Source: Juglans regia (Eukaryota > Streptophyta > Magnoliopsida > Fagales > Juglandaceae). Taken from it: a stretch of DNA of 64,000 nucleotides. Position numbers and translations under genes: made by a program. Each line of letters opens with the position of its first letter. Positions within the stretch are counted from its first letter, which is position 1. Positions 23,474 through 35,130 of the stretch are shown here, piece after piece. The notes beneath the pieces are model-generated. The model was given only the letters and a program-made list of their open reading frames with translations, made no database searches and was not told where the DNA came from. The DNA is taken from assembly GCF_001411555.2 (NCBI RefSeq), contig NC_049907.1, positions 9,804,243 to 9,868,242 of the forward strand. Reading direction: 5' to 3'.

Positions 23474-25255
23474 TGTGTTCATCTCTCCACCCGAGATTTA
23501 TATTTTTATTTATTGTCCTTCCACTAAATAGTCTTGAGACACCACCTTTGTTTAAGGGTTTTGGTTGCCGTCAAATCCTTTCTCCTGACTTATAGTTGAA
23601 CAACGGTAAGTTTTTTTTTCCATGTGCGTTGTCCGACACACTCATTCTCCTCCTCTTGATTTCTTTGTTTCCAAACATTGTAAAATGTTTTATATAGTAG
23701 CAATGCCACACCGTAGCGGTTCATGTGAGTGTTATTGTTGGAGTCTCCACCCCCGTCCTGCCCTGCTGTAGTCATCACATTGGTAAGATTTCATCTCAAT
23801 CTATAAATATTTTCCTTTATGTCATTTTTTTATTTACCCACTACAAGTTATCTAGTTAACCCTCGGATTCCCTCTCTCGCAATAGATTGCCTCCATTAGA
23901 TGTAAGTCTTGACTAACTTAGGCCACTAGAGTCAACTTAGGCCTCTAAACGCTTAGCTAATTCTCTTCCTTCTACTTGCTTGGTCTGAGTTATTCCATTG
24001 TGTAACATTTTCAAAGACAAAACTCAATGTAGTGTTGTTTTCTAGTTCACAGGGTTGTACTTACGTTTCGAGACAGCATTGATCCGCTAGCTTGTTTCAC
24101 CGACAACCTCACAACACTAGGTATGATACTTAAATGGTAATAGGCTCGGTTGCTCAGTTACATGTGCGATATGAGTAAATTATGGTTGCTAGAAATCTCA
24201 ATGAATTATAGTTATATGGCTATTTTGAGTTACAGGTTGGCTTATTGGGGTTATATGTTGATTCGTTGGGCTTGATATGGTTGTGTGGGTGGTTATGTGG
24301 TTGTCCAGGGCATTTATTTATTTTTGTTGGTTGTTTGGGGTTTAAGTATTAGTTGTTGAGTTGGCATTGGTTGTTATGGCTTTATAAGTTTACTTTTGGA
24401 GATGATAAGTGGCTATTTGTGGTTGACTGGTTGTTGTTTGGTTATTGGATATGTAGCATTGAATTGTCTGGGCAAATGTAAATTGGTTATTGGTTAGGTA
24501 AAACGAGCATTAAGTATTTTTAATACTTGTGGATTGTGGGTTGACGTACGCATTGGGCATGGTGAAGTAAATTGAGGAGAATGGATCAAAATGTAGGGTA
24601 TTGTTATTGGAGGATGGGTCATGTATTTATGAACTGAGGTGTTATGAGCAAATTGTACATGCTGAAATTCTCGTTTAGGCTATAGATTTTCGTGTGTAAG
24701 AGATAGACTTCTTGTTGTTTGGGATTAGTTGATAGAGTTAGATGTGGTGGGTTTTGGTTATTAACATTCAGTGAATATTTTCTGATTTAGGTGGTGAGAT
24801 TGCTAAAATTCAGACCCAAGACTAAGATAACAAGCTACAAGAGTCAGGTAAGTGGGGGACTTTGCATAAAAGGATATGGACTGGGGTTGATTTGTATGTT
24901 ATGTTTTGAAAAGAAATGTGAAAACAATCTCAGTTATGTATTCTGCATTACTCATGAAATCTGTATAAATAGAGCATTTTCTATCATGACTAGTGTAGAC
25001 ATGAGAAAAATCTTGGCATTATGTTTCTGAACTGTGCAAAAAAAGTGAATATAAAATCTAAAAAGTTGTGCATGTTATGTGAAAATGCTCTGAATATATT
25101 TTGATTATATGAAGATGTTCTGAATCTGTTTTGATTATGTGAAGATGATACAATTCTGTTCAATACTTTGTTATGATATGGTTTCGCATCTGAAAACCTT
25201 TAGCATGACCTTTGGAAACAAGGTGGTTTTTCTGCGAGGTCTTTTCTATGTGCAC

Positions 25256-25861
25256 TAGGCCTGCTACCCGCATGGTGCGGGGCGGGGGTGCCCCGCACCC
25301 CCCACCATTTCCCCCCCCCCGGAGGGGAACCATCCGCCCCGCCCCCCGCCATTATGTTAAAAAAAAATTTTTTTTTGGTCTAAAAATATTTTTTTAGACC
25401 AAAATTATAATATAATTTAAATTTATAAATATAAAAAAATTTAAACTCATTAGAGTTAGATTTTGAATTGATTTGGCCTCCTAGGCCAATCTTTATATAG
25501 GAGGCCAAGGCAATACAATAGTCATCCTTAAACAATATGGGACTTAGTAGTAAGTCTCACATTGCTTAAGGATGACTATTGTATTGCCTTGGTCTCCTAT
25601 ATTAAGATTGGCCTAGGAGGCCAAAACAATCCAATGACTTGAATATAATTTTAAGTTTTTTATAAATTATGTATATCTATATACAATATATTTATTTAAT
25701 ATATATAAATAAATTTTTTTTTTTAATGTGGGGCGGGGGCGGGGGCGGGGCGGGGCCCCGCTGGTGTCATCCCGCCCCCCGCCCTCGCTATGCCCTCTCT
25801 ATGCGGGGCGGGGTGGAAGCCGGGCGGGGCAGCGGGGGCGGGGTCCCACTACCCACCTCTA
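25256..25861. mobile_element. G/C-rich hAT-type non-autonomous element
   Basis: The terminal sequences TAGGCCTGCTACCCG and TAGAGGTGGGTAGTGGG (reverse complement of the right end) are followed inward by poly-G/C tracts. It is flanked by 8-bp ATGTGCAC (25,248-25,255) and GTGTGCAC (25,862-25,869), one mismatch, as expected for hAT. Copies A and C are uninterrupted at the corresponding GTGCACACTCGGGGCT position, confirming an insertion. An AT-rich centre carries a long hairpin. Confidence 0.75.
25468..25632. repeat. Long hairpin inside the hAT element
   Basis: Two ~77-nt arms, 25,468-25,544 and 25,554-25,632, are near-perfect inverted complements (left GGCAATACAATAGTCATCCT, right AGGATGACTATTGTATTGCC), separated by a loop of about 10 nt. 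Fewer than about 8 mismatches are visible. Confidence 0.85.
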
Positions 25862-26779
25862 GTGTGCACAATCGGGACTCCGAGAATGAATAAGGGAAAT
25901 ATTCACATCCTGATACTGCTTGGTTTGGCCACCAGCGATAGTACAACCCTACCATAGCAGTTAAATATGGTCTCTGTTCTGATATGATGCTCTGATATGA
26001 TATAATACGATAAGATGGTGATGTTCATTAATGCTATGCTAAAATATTTTTGAATATGAGCATTTTGAACAATCAATCTGATAACATATTTTTGGGAACC
26101 GCATTCTGAAACTAAAATGTTTTGTTCTGCATTTTCAACTCTGTGAAAAGGATCATATTTACATATTAGTATATATTCTTTGCATACTGAATTGTTGATA
26201 ACTCACCTCTTATCTTCACAATATTTTCAGATGATGTTGATGGTTTAGTTAGGAATCAGGAATAGGAAACATGAGTAAGAGTAGCTAAAGATAGGGAGTT
26301 GAGTACCTAAAGGTACCATTGCTAATAGAGAATTTGTATTTGGTAGTTAGGATTTCATTATGTTATTTGGTTTATTGGGACTTATGTAATTATTAGTTCA
26401 TTATGTTGATGTTACTAGGAGATTGTGGAAACGTTGATTTATATTATTGGATTTATCCCATTGATGACCATGTGGAGGAATTTATGCATTAAGTTGAAAT
26501 AGATGAATTTATGTTTTTTTTTTTAGCCTTCAAAAATTATATTTGTATTGGGAGACATGATTATAGGTGATAGGTAGTAACTCTCTGACCCATCTGGGCA
26601 CGAGGTGTTACATGTATGGCGGGAGTATATAAAGAGGCTGAAATAGGTTGAATACTAGTTCTTATAGGTTTTGTACTAACATAGGGATGGGTAGCTCCTC
26701 ATCACAATATTACTACTATGTTTTCATCTATTTTGCATAACAAAGGGAAATGTTCCGAGAGGGTGATTCACTGCCTTGC

Positions 26780-26817
<38 letters not shown>
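26780..26817. repeat. (AT)n(GT)n microsatellite
   Basis: AT run followed directly by about 12 GT units. Confidence 0.95.
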
Positions 26818-27474
26818 TTATTGAGAGGGAGATTCCTCACCTGGTTTTGAGGAGACATGTAAATAAAACAGTAAGGGTGATTCCTCACCATGCATATATG
26901 TGTTCGTCCAATATTTACATAAAAAGTTTTCATAGCATCTTCAGTAACATTATCTCTCATTAGCAGTTTTGTCATAGTTGCCTAACATACTTATGGTTTC
27001 ATTCTCGAGACCATAGACTTTGATACAGGTATGGACCCCTATTTGATACCTGAAGGAGAGGAGTCAATCCCGCCCAAGTCCTAAAAATGAAATCTATGGC
27101 CCATCTTAGTACCAATACATGCCGTAGCTATCTTGTTGCTTCCATAGGTTAAAGCCTAGCGCCTATTTGTAATTAGTTTGCCACCCTATGGTGACTAACT
27201 TATGTAATAGAATGATGTAATATTTTGAGGTTAATGAAGGGCGAGAAGCTCCTTATGTAAAGTATAGTATTTTGGTACTAGAATGTTAACGTTGTTACCA
27301 CAACATCTCTGTTTAAACTTTTGCTACGATCTCGTAAATAGTCTTGCATGTGTATTTTTCTCTGGAAAACTACACCCCTATTTTGACTCCTTCTGAGGTG
27401 TTGATTGCTTGACCAGCATCCTTAGTACCACGGATCCTTACCTAGTCTTACACAAGAAACGGGGCACCACAGCT

Positions 27475-27488
27475 TGGTATAAGAGCTC
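27475..27488 (+). other. Gypsy primer-binding site
   Basis: TGGTATAAGAGCTC starts three bases after the LTR end and resembles the initiator-methionine tRNA site TGGTATCAGAGC. Confidence 0.65.
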
Positions 27489-27769
27489 GTGTTTATGAGT
27501 GGCTCTTGCAACTCTTAAATGTATTGGATAGTACCATAAAATAGCAGTACGTCAGCCGTTAGGTTGAAAAGCATAGTATTGTTGGAACTACAATTAGACT
27601 GGTGAGATGGGATAGCATGTGATAGGCATGGGTTATGTGGCAGGATTTAACCATGGTGCGACTGAGAGTTCTGCAAGGAGAGTAAATGCCGAATGGTCAT
27701 GAGGGAGAATGATCAAGTGGAGGAAGGGGCGAGGAACTTGCTAGAGCACTAAACTCGATATTAGATATA

Positions 27770-28010
27770 ATGGAACAACAATATGAGATGTGTTCTTGTC
27801 ATATGTAAGTTCAATTGGTAAGGTTCCCTAGGGAGAAAGGAAAATGTTGTACGTATGAGCGATTTCTAGCTCATCGCTACTCGAGATTCTTCAAAAAGGA
27901 GGGATTGGCAAGGACGGAAAGGTGGATGTCCGACATTGAAAGGACATTCATGGTGTGGGGTGCACTGAAAACCAAAAGGTGCAATATTCAGGGAGAATTA
28001 GCTCTGTGAT
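27770..28010 (+). pseudogene. Gypsy gag N-terminal fragment
   Basis: After a stop near 27,807, the frame from 27,815 reads TYERFLAHRYSRFF and then ARTERWMSDIERTF, the start of the Retrotrans_gag domain of Ty3/Gypsy elements. It ends in a stop at about 28,008, where the WW-containing capsid core should follow. Immediately beyond, the satellite begins, so the remainder of gag and pol is lost or displaced. Confidence 0.75.
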
Positions 28011-28029
28011 GGGATACCTAGAGGCAACT

Positions 28030-28327
28030 CCTTAACATGGAACTGAGAGCCCGGGGAAGACTTGTAGCCCATCCCGATCCTCCCACAAGTTTGCAACAGG
28101 ACAACCCATAGCCTCGCCTGATTCTCCCTCTAGTTTTCCTTAGAATGACTGTTCTCCTGTTCTCCCTTGAGTTTCCCTCAGGACAACCAGAGGCCAAGGT
28201 AGGTCTTTCCTCAAGTTTACCTAAGGATGATTACAAACTTAGTAGCCCTGGTCCTCCCTCGAGTTTACCTCAGGAAGACTCATGACCTAGAATAAATTTC
28301 ACTCTAGTTTGCCTCAGGAAGATTTGT
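28030..28327 (+). repeat. 45-bp satellite, first forward block
   Basis: First monomers of the satellite, typified by TCCTCCCTCRAGTTTGCCTC with GGACGACC-type continuation. Interrupted at 28,328 by a solo-LTR-like insertion and resuming at 31,212. Confidence 0.8.
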
Positions 28328-31211
28328 TGTAACACCCGGACCCAAAATTTGTATAGTTGGACATTAGATTGTTTATATATTTTTATTTATTTATTGGAGC
28401 TTGGTATTTTAAGTTTTTATTTTACAAACTGGAGTAGTGATTTTATTTTATTTTATTTTCTTCACACGTTATGTTTTCCCGCATGTTTCTTATTTTTATC
28501 TTCCTTCTCTTTCGGTTTTATCTCTTTTTTTTCGTAAGTTTATTTTTTTTCTCTTTTCGTTCACGTCGTGCATGCTCACACACGTTCATCTCCATCCGCT
28601 CACACGTCTACTTCTCTAGGGTTTTATTTTCTTGTTCCTCCACTGATATATTTAAATATACGTACGTTTCGACGATGCTTCCGCCGCTGCCCTCCTTCCC
28701 GAAACCTTAGCCCAGTATTTTTTTGTTTTTCTTCTTCTTCCTCCTCTGTGCAAACCATGCTCACCCTCTAGCTCGGTCACGACCCACGCCGTCCCAGCAT
28801 CACCGCAGCCTGTCCTCACCCTTTCGGAAAGCACCACGCCAGTTAACCGTAAGCCAGACCACTGCCTTCCCACGCGACACCGTAAGCCAGACCACCGTGA
28901 ACCACTCCCACCGTTCTGTACACGTCCTCTTACCGCTTGAAGACCAGCAGCCGCGCAGCACCCAGCCACTGCCTCGATCGAACCCAGCCCGAAGCACACG
29001 AACCACATCCCGCTCGACGGAAACCACCGTGTGATAGCCACTGCAGGTCCCCTGTTTTTAGCAACCGAAACAGAGCACGTCGAGCCACAGCCCAGCCACC
29101 CAAAGCGCCAACTCTCTCCGCGTCGTCATTACCTGCCCAGAAAACACCGGCCGTTGCCACCTCGTGTCCATCGTTCGTTGACCTTCTCGATAAGTCACGG
29201 CCTTGTTTTCTCTCGCGGCACCCTGTCCGTCGCGTCTCAGAGTGAGTTTCATCCCTCTCCCTCACGTTTTGCCCGCCCACTTCATATTTCTCTCTCTATC
29301 ATTTGCAACTGCCCAGGCGCCGCCCTCACCGCCGTCGACCTCAGCCAGTCCCTGCGCCGTCACACGTTTCCTTCTCAGTGAGTGCCTCGCGTCCCTGTTC
29401 TTGCGGTTTTTGCACCGAATTTGCGTGAATGCTTTTGCAGTTTACGTGATTTATTTTGCATGGTATTTGAAATGAATTACCGTAATGCCCTTTATTGCAT
29501 ATTATATTAATGGGCTTTTATTTTTATTCTGTATTAGTAAACTATTTTTTTTATTTATGATTACCGAAAACTATTTTTAATATGTTATTAAGTGAGGATT
29601 TATGTTAAGAGTCAATAATATTGTTGTATTGTTATTTCTACATTTTAAATATATTTTAGTCTTTTTAATAATAGTTATGGTTTATTTTAAAATATTTTGG
29701 GATAATTATATTACTTAGTATTTAGTTTCATAAGTTGTTTTCATTAGTAAATTTAGTCATAGTATTAAGTTAGCTTTGACGATTTTAGAAAGTGATGATT
29801 GGTAATTTTAGGTTTTGAGGAATTAAATAGATTATTTTATAAGATTAGGATTAAAAATCGAAATACGTGATTAATTGAAAATTTATGAGAATTACGTGAT
29901 TATTTTATAGGTGACGATTAATTATTGTCCGACGTTTTTGAGGTATTTCGAACAAGCTAAGAAGTTCAGGTAAGTGGGGTTCCTATGCTAGACTTTGCAT
30001 TAAAATAAAATGAACTGAGGTTATTTTTGGAAAATATACATATTTGATGTTGAAAAGAAGTTTGAACTGCCTCAGCTATTTGTTCTGCATTACTCATGAG
30101 ATTCTGTTTAAGAATAAATTATTTTCTGTCATGACTGGTGTAGACATAAGCTTATTTTTGACATTCTGTTTCTGAACTTTGAAAAATAGAGCGAATATGA
30201 AATTTTATGCATAAATTATGTTGTGTTATGATTTTGTTCTGTTATGAAGATTTTATGTACTCTGATGTGATTTCTGAAAACTTCTGGCATAACATTCTGT
30301 TTCTGTTTCTGTTCCGTTTTGACCTCACCACGGATGTAAAACTGTGGTCTCTGTTCGGGTTGGTACCAACTTTTTTGTTTCTGGTGCACCCACTTTGGAA
30401 ACAAAGTGGTTTTCTGCGTGGTCTTTCCTATGTGCACACTCGGGGCTCCGAGAATGAATAAGGGGAAGATTCACATTCTGTTTCTGCTCGGTTAGCTACC
30501 GGGATTTGCACAACCCTACCACGGGGGTTAAACATGGTATTTGTTCTGATTTGATAAGATAAGATATGATGTTTCAGTTTATGCTATGCCAAAGGGATTT
30601 TTGATTATGAATATTTTCGAACTATCGCTCTGACATTTTTGATAACATGTTCTGACGCTGCATTTTGAAACATTATTCTGATTCTGCATTCTGAAATGAA
30701 ATATTTTGTTCTACATTCCGATTTCTGTAAATGCTCATGTTTACACACTAGTATATGTCCTCTGCTTACTGAGTTGTTGATAACTCACCCCTTATCTCTA
30801 TAATATTTCAGATGAAATTGATGGTTCAGCTGAGGATCAATATTAGAGTTTATGGAGAAGATTAGCAGTGAATGGTTGTTGGGTAACTCATGGTATTAGT
30901 GTTGATGTTGGAAGTTATTTATATTTCTTAAGTTGGCTTCAATGGATTTAGACGGTTTATGGAGACTTATGTTAATGTTTCATTATTTTAGTTTGTTATT
31001 TGAGACATGAAGAATAGTTGATTTTATTTGAGTTGCTGGATTGAAAATTGGATAGATGAGTTTATATGGTTTATTTAATTGAAGTATTTACGTGTGATTT
31101 GAGGTTTGAGAAAATATATATTCTTGAATTTGGAAGTACTCTAGCCTTGTAAAAGTTGATTATCAGGTCATATGAGTTAACTCTCCGGACCCTCGGGGAC
31201 GGGGCGTTACA
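28328..31211 (+). mobile_element. Solo-LTR-like repeat, copy C, complete
   Basis: 2884 bp with ends TGTAACACCC and GGGGCGTTACA (inverted complements) and a perfect 5-bp target duplication TTTGT at 28,323-28,327 and 31,212-31,216. The structure TG...CA with a 5-bp duplication and no coding region fits a solo LTR of a Gypsy-like element with very long LTRs. A C-rich part at 28,560-29,400 with a TATATTTAAATATA-like box may be the LTR promoter/leader. Open frames there come from base composition. Confidence 0.8.
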
Positions 31212-33655
31212 TTTGTTGTCTTGCTTGATCTTCCCTCAAGTTTGCCTTGAGACGATCTTTGCTTCAACCGCATTAGTCCTCCCTCAAGTTTGCCTCGGGA
31301 GTGACTTGTGTACTAGCTTGGTCCTTCTTGGAGTTTCCCTTGGGTGGTTTGCAGCATATCCTTGTCCTCCCTCTAGTTTTCCACGAGACGACCTACATTC
31401 TCGCCTGATTCTCCCCTGCTTTTGACTCAACAGGAGGACCCTTGGCCTCGCTCAATCCTTCCTTGAGTTCTCTTTAGGATGCTTGGCTTCAACAACCCTG
31501 TTCCTCTCTTGAGTTTGACTCGGGATGATCTGCGATCATGCACGTTCCTCCCTTGAGTTTTCCTAACATGGGGTGACCCACAACCTTAAGTTCCCCTTAG
31601 AGTAAGAGGGACTTGCAGCCCAATGAACCACGATCTCAATAGCCCAGTCCTCCCTTGAGTGTGCTTTGTTAAGACTCGAGGGAGGATCATGCGAGGCCTT
31701 CCCTCAAGCTTGGCTCAAAGCAGCTTGTGTCCTAACTCGATCCTCCCCCAAGATGATGGGGCCTCACCAGATGCTTCCTCGAGTTTGCCTCAAGAAGATC
31801 ACAGCTTTAGCAACCCCACTCCTCGCGTTTGCCAGGGGTTGACTTGCAGCCCATCTCGGTCCTCCCTCTACTTTGCGACAAGACAGCCCACAACCTCACC
31901 TGATTCTCCCTCTAGTTTTCCTCAGGACGACCCTCATCTTATCCTCCCTTGAGTTTCCCTCGGGATGACCTGCATCAAAGCTAGGTCCTCCCTCGAGTTT
32001 ACCCACGGATGATTATGGACTCAACAACCCTATTCCTTCCTCAAGTTTGCCTCAAGATGACTCATGACCTAGAATAATTTTCCCTCGAGTTTGCCTCAAG
32101 AAGATCTGTTGTATTACCTCATCTTCTCTCGAGTTTTCCTAAAGACAATCGTGGCCAAGTTCCTCTTAAAGTAAGAGGGAATTGTGGCCGAGCAACCCAT
32201 GACCCAACACTATTCTCCCTTCTATTTGCCTCTCGGTGTCTTGTGGTCCGGCCGAGTCCTCCCTCAATTTGCCTTAGGATGGATGACCTGCAACCTTGCC
32301 CATTCCTCCCATGTGTGTACCTCAGGACGATGATAGCCTCACCAGCCCTAGTCCCCTATCAAGTTTAACTAGAGGTGACTTGTGGCTTTAGCGCTTTTTC
32401 CGTGGGACGACCTACGACCTTACCTGATCAGGCCTCGAGTTTGCCTCGAGACAATCTCGGCCTCAGTTTGCTTTAACAACCCTCATCGAGTTTTCCTTGA
32501 GGCAACTTGTGGCAGCTTTGTCCTCCTTCGTGTTTGCCACAGGAAAACTTTTAGCCTTGAGAGATCCTCACTTGAGTTTTCCTCATGACGATAGCAACCT
32601 TAGCAACCCTAGTCGCTGATCGAGTTTGCCTCATGGTTATTTGTGGCACTGCCCAGAGCTCCCTAGAGTTTGACTTGGGACGATCGCAACCTCAGCAGCC
32701 CTTGTTCTCCATCAAGTTTGCCTTGGTAAGATAACAACTAACCAACCTTAGTCCTCCCACGGGACAAATCGCAACCTAGCCCAATCCTCCCATGAGTTTG
32801 CATCTGGATGACACATTCCCTTCTCTAATCCATCCTTGAGTTTGCCTCAGAACGATCAAGGTTCAACAACCCTATTCCTTCCTTGAGTTTACATAGGGAA
32901 GATCACGACCAAAGCAATCATAATACCCTCTTGTGTTTGCCTCACTGGGATTGCCTCGTCATGGCTTGTGCTGTCCACCCCCGAGTTTGCCTCGATATGC
33001 CCTTTAGCCTGGCCTAATCCTACCTATAGTTTGACTCAAGATGATTACGGCTTCAGCCCAATTAGTCATCCTTCTAGTTTGCCTTGGGAAGACCTACGTA
33101 GGGGAAGATCACGACCTCAGTAGGTCAGCTCAGAAGCTTTGCAGCGTAGGTCCTCCCTCGAGTTTTCTTAAGGGCAACCCGTGGCATCACCAGATCCTTC
33201 CTAGAGTTTGCCTTGGGATAAGTATGGGTTTAGCAACCATAGATCTGCATTGACTTTCCTTGGGACGACTTGAGCTAGCCTGATCCTCCCTCAAGTTTGC
33301 CTTAAGACGACATGCAAGTCTGTCTTAAGTTTGCCTCGGACCACCAGAGACCACCTCTGATCGTTCCTCGATATTACCTCAAGACGATCACGGCTTCAAC
33401 AACCCTAGTCCTCCTTCAAGTTTTCCTCGAAATGAGTTGTGACCCAGCTTGATCCTCCCTCGGGATGATCATCGCCTCACCTTAGCCTTACACAAGTTTA
33501 CCACGTGATGACTTTTGGCCTCGCACGATCCTCCCTCAAGTTTGCCTCGGGAATCTCGCTTAATCCTCCTTGAGTTTACCTTGGGAGCAGCTTCAATAGC
33601 ACTAGTCCTCCCTCAAGTTCTCATTGTGGAGTCTTACAAAAAAGTCTAGCCCTCT
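31212..33655 (+). repeat. 45-bp satellite, forward block
   Basis: Continuous degenerate copies of a ~43-46-bp monomer. Monomers vary mainly in their second half (for example GCCTCAACAACCCTAGTCC versus GCGGCCCAGCTCGATCC). A single inverted monomer occurs near 31,675 beside the turn motif ATCATGCGAGGCCTTCCCTC. Confidence 0.9.
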
Positions 33656-33943
33656 CCCGAGTTTGCGCAAACTCGATGGGATATCAAGTTGGAGCTCGAG
33701 ACTCAATGAAGGATCGGGCTTCACAGCAAGTTGTACAAGTCAAACTCGAGGGAGGATCAGGCCAAGCCAAGGGATGCCTGGTTGGGCCTTAATTTGCCTC
33801 AAGGCAAACTTGAGAGAGGACCGAATGAGGCTGCACGTCGTCGAGGTAAACATGAGGGAGGAATAGGGCTGTTGAAGCTGTGATGATCCCAATACAAGAT
33901 TGAGGAAGGATTAGATGATGCCATGAGTCGTCCTCAGACAAAC
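33656..33943 (-). repeat. 45-bp satellite, inverted block 1
   Basis: Same monomer in the opposite orientation (GGCAAACTCGAGGGAGGATC). The switch happens at the 16-bp perfect palindrome GAGTTTGCGCAAACTC (33,659-33,674). Confidence 0.85.
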
Positions 33944-34070
33944 TGCTAGTGGACTGGTTGAACGAGCACAAACCATTAAGAGAGATGAAGACTTGGATTG
34001 GCAACTGAGTGTTGAAAGGCTAAATAATGAAAGAGATGAAGACTTGAAATTGACTTTTTATTTTGCTTAA
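33944..34070. repeat. Satellite core, copy 1 (short)
   Basis: A non-monomer segment beginning CTAGTGGACTGGTTGAA and continuing with GAAGACTTGAAATTGACTTT. It is shared with the longer cores at 37,083-37,382 and 44,771-45,068. Confidence 0.8.
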
Positions 34071-35130
34071 AGACAACCCACAGGTTCACCAGATCCTTCC
34101 TTGAGTTTTCCTCAGAATGATCACCGCTTCCGGATTCAACAGGCCTAGTCCTCCCTCAAAAAAGAAAAGATGCTATTTTTCCAAGCTGCTGAGGCCGTGC
34201 TCGTCCCAAAGCAAAGTCAAATGAAAACTTGGTTGGGCTACAAGTCTTCATAGGGCCAACATGAGAGAGGACTAGGACAACAAAAGCAAAGATCGTCTCG
34301 AGGAAAATTTGAGAAAGGAACAGATGGGGCTGTGGCAGTGGGTTGACCCTAGCAAACCTGACAGAGGACCTAGTTTGTGAGGCTACGATCGTCCCGAGGT
34401 TGGATTTTGTGATGATGCAAGTCTTCTTGAGCTTTGTAAACTATAAAGCTACAAAGCTACAATCATCCTAAGGCAAATGCAAGGAAGGATTAGGTGATGC
34501 TAGGGATCATCATAAGGCAAACTAGAAAGAGGATTGGGCGAGCTCGCGAGGCATCTTGAGGCAAACTCAAGAGAGGATAAAGCACGGTAGAGCAAGACCA
34601 TGATAATTCCTAGGAAAATTCAAGGGAGGATTGGATGCGCAATAATTCACCCCGAGTGAGACTTGGGGGAAGACTAGGAGGGGTTACGGGTTATCTTGAG
34701 GAAAACTCGAGGGGAGCTAGGCAACAAGTCGCGAGCATGCCATGGAAAACTTGACTGGGGATCCAACAAGTTCCCAGTCATCCCGAGAGAAACTCAATGG
34801 AACATAAGGATGAGCCACAATTCATTCGAGGCAAACTTGAGGGGAGGGCTAGGACTGCTTAGGTCATTATCATCTTAAAGCAAACTTGAAGGAGGACTGA
34901 GCTAGGCCACGTCACCACAAGGGAAACTCTAGAGAAGACGGGATGAGGCAGACTCAAGGGAGAGTCTCTCGAGGTCATGCGTCATCCTTTGGAGAAATAG
35001 ATAATAGATTGGGCAAGTCGGGTCATTTTGAGCAAACTCAGCGAAAGACCAGGCTTGTCCGAGGAAAACTTGATGGAGGATTAGGGTTACTTAGGTCGGA
35101 ATCTTTCCAAGCCAAGCTAGGGGAGGATCA
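34071..35130 (-). repeat. Satellite, short forward part then inverted block
   Basis: About 85 bp of forward monomers, an AAAAAAGAAAAGATGCTATT spacer, then about 950 bp of inverted monomers ending at the turn motif near 35,110-35,135. Confidence 0.85.

Larger units (their letters stand above)
23154..26612 (+). mobile_element. Solo-LTR-like repeat, copy B, inside the Gypsy LTR
   Basis: Begins TGTAATACCC and ends GGTGTTACA, with flanking pentamers TCTAT and TGTAT (4/5 match). It shares the 3' half with copies A and C. It contains a (CT)n run and a nested hAT element at 25,256-25,861. It has no coding region; the frames around 23,207-23,531 are pyrimidine-rich low-complexity sequence. Confidence 0.75.
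22210..27471 (+). mobile_element. Gypsy 5' LTR, split by a nested insertion
   Basis: The ends are TGTGATGCCCC (22,210) and GGGGCACCACA (27,471), inverted complements of each other except for one base, starting TG and ending CA. The right end is followed after three bases by a tRNA-primer-like site and then gag in + orientation. The span holds the 3459-bp insertion at 23,154-26,612; without it the LTR would be about 1.8 kb. No 3' LTR was identified in the window. Confidence 0.7.

Noticed and set aside
26718..26975. Frames over 26.7-27.0 kb with HTHTHT or VCVCVC tracts
   Set aside because: Microsatellite translation inside a retrotransposon LTR.
28471..29475. Cluster of frames of 90-129 codons on both strands
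   Set aside because: They fall in the C-rich leader-like part of solo-LTR-like copy C; both strands are open because of base composition, and no retroelement or host domain is visible.
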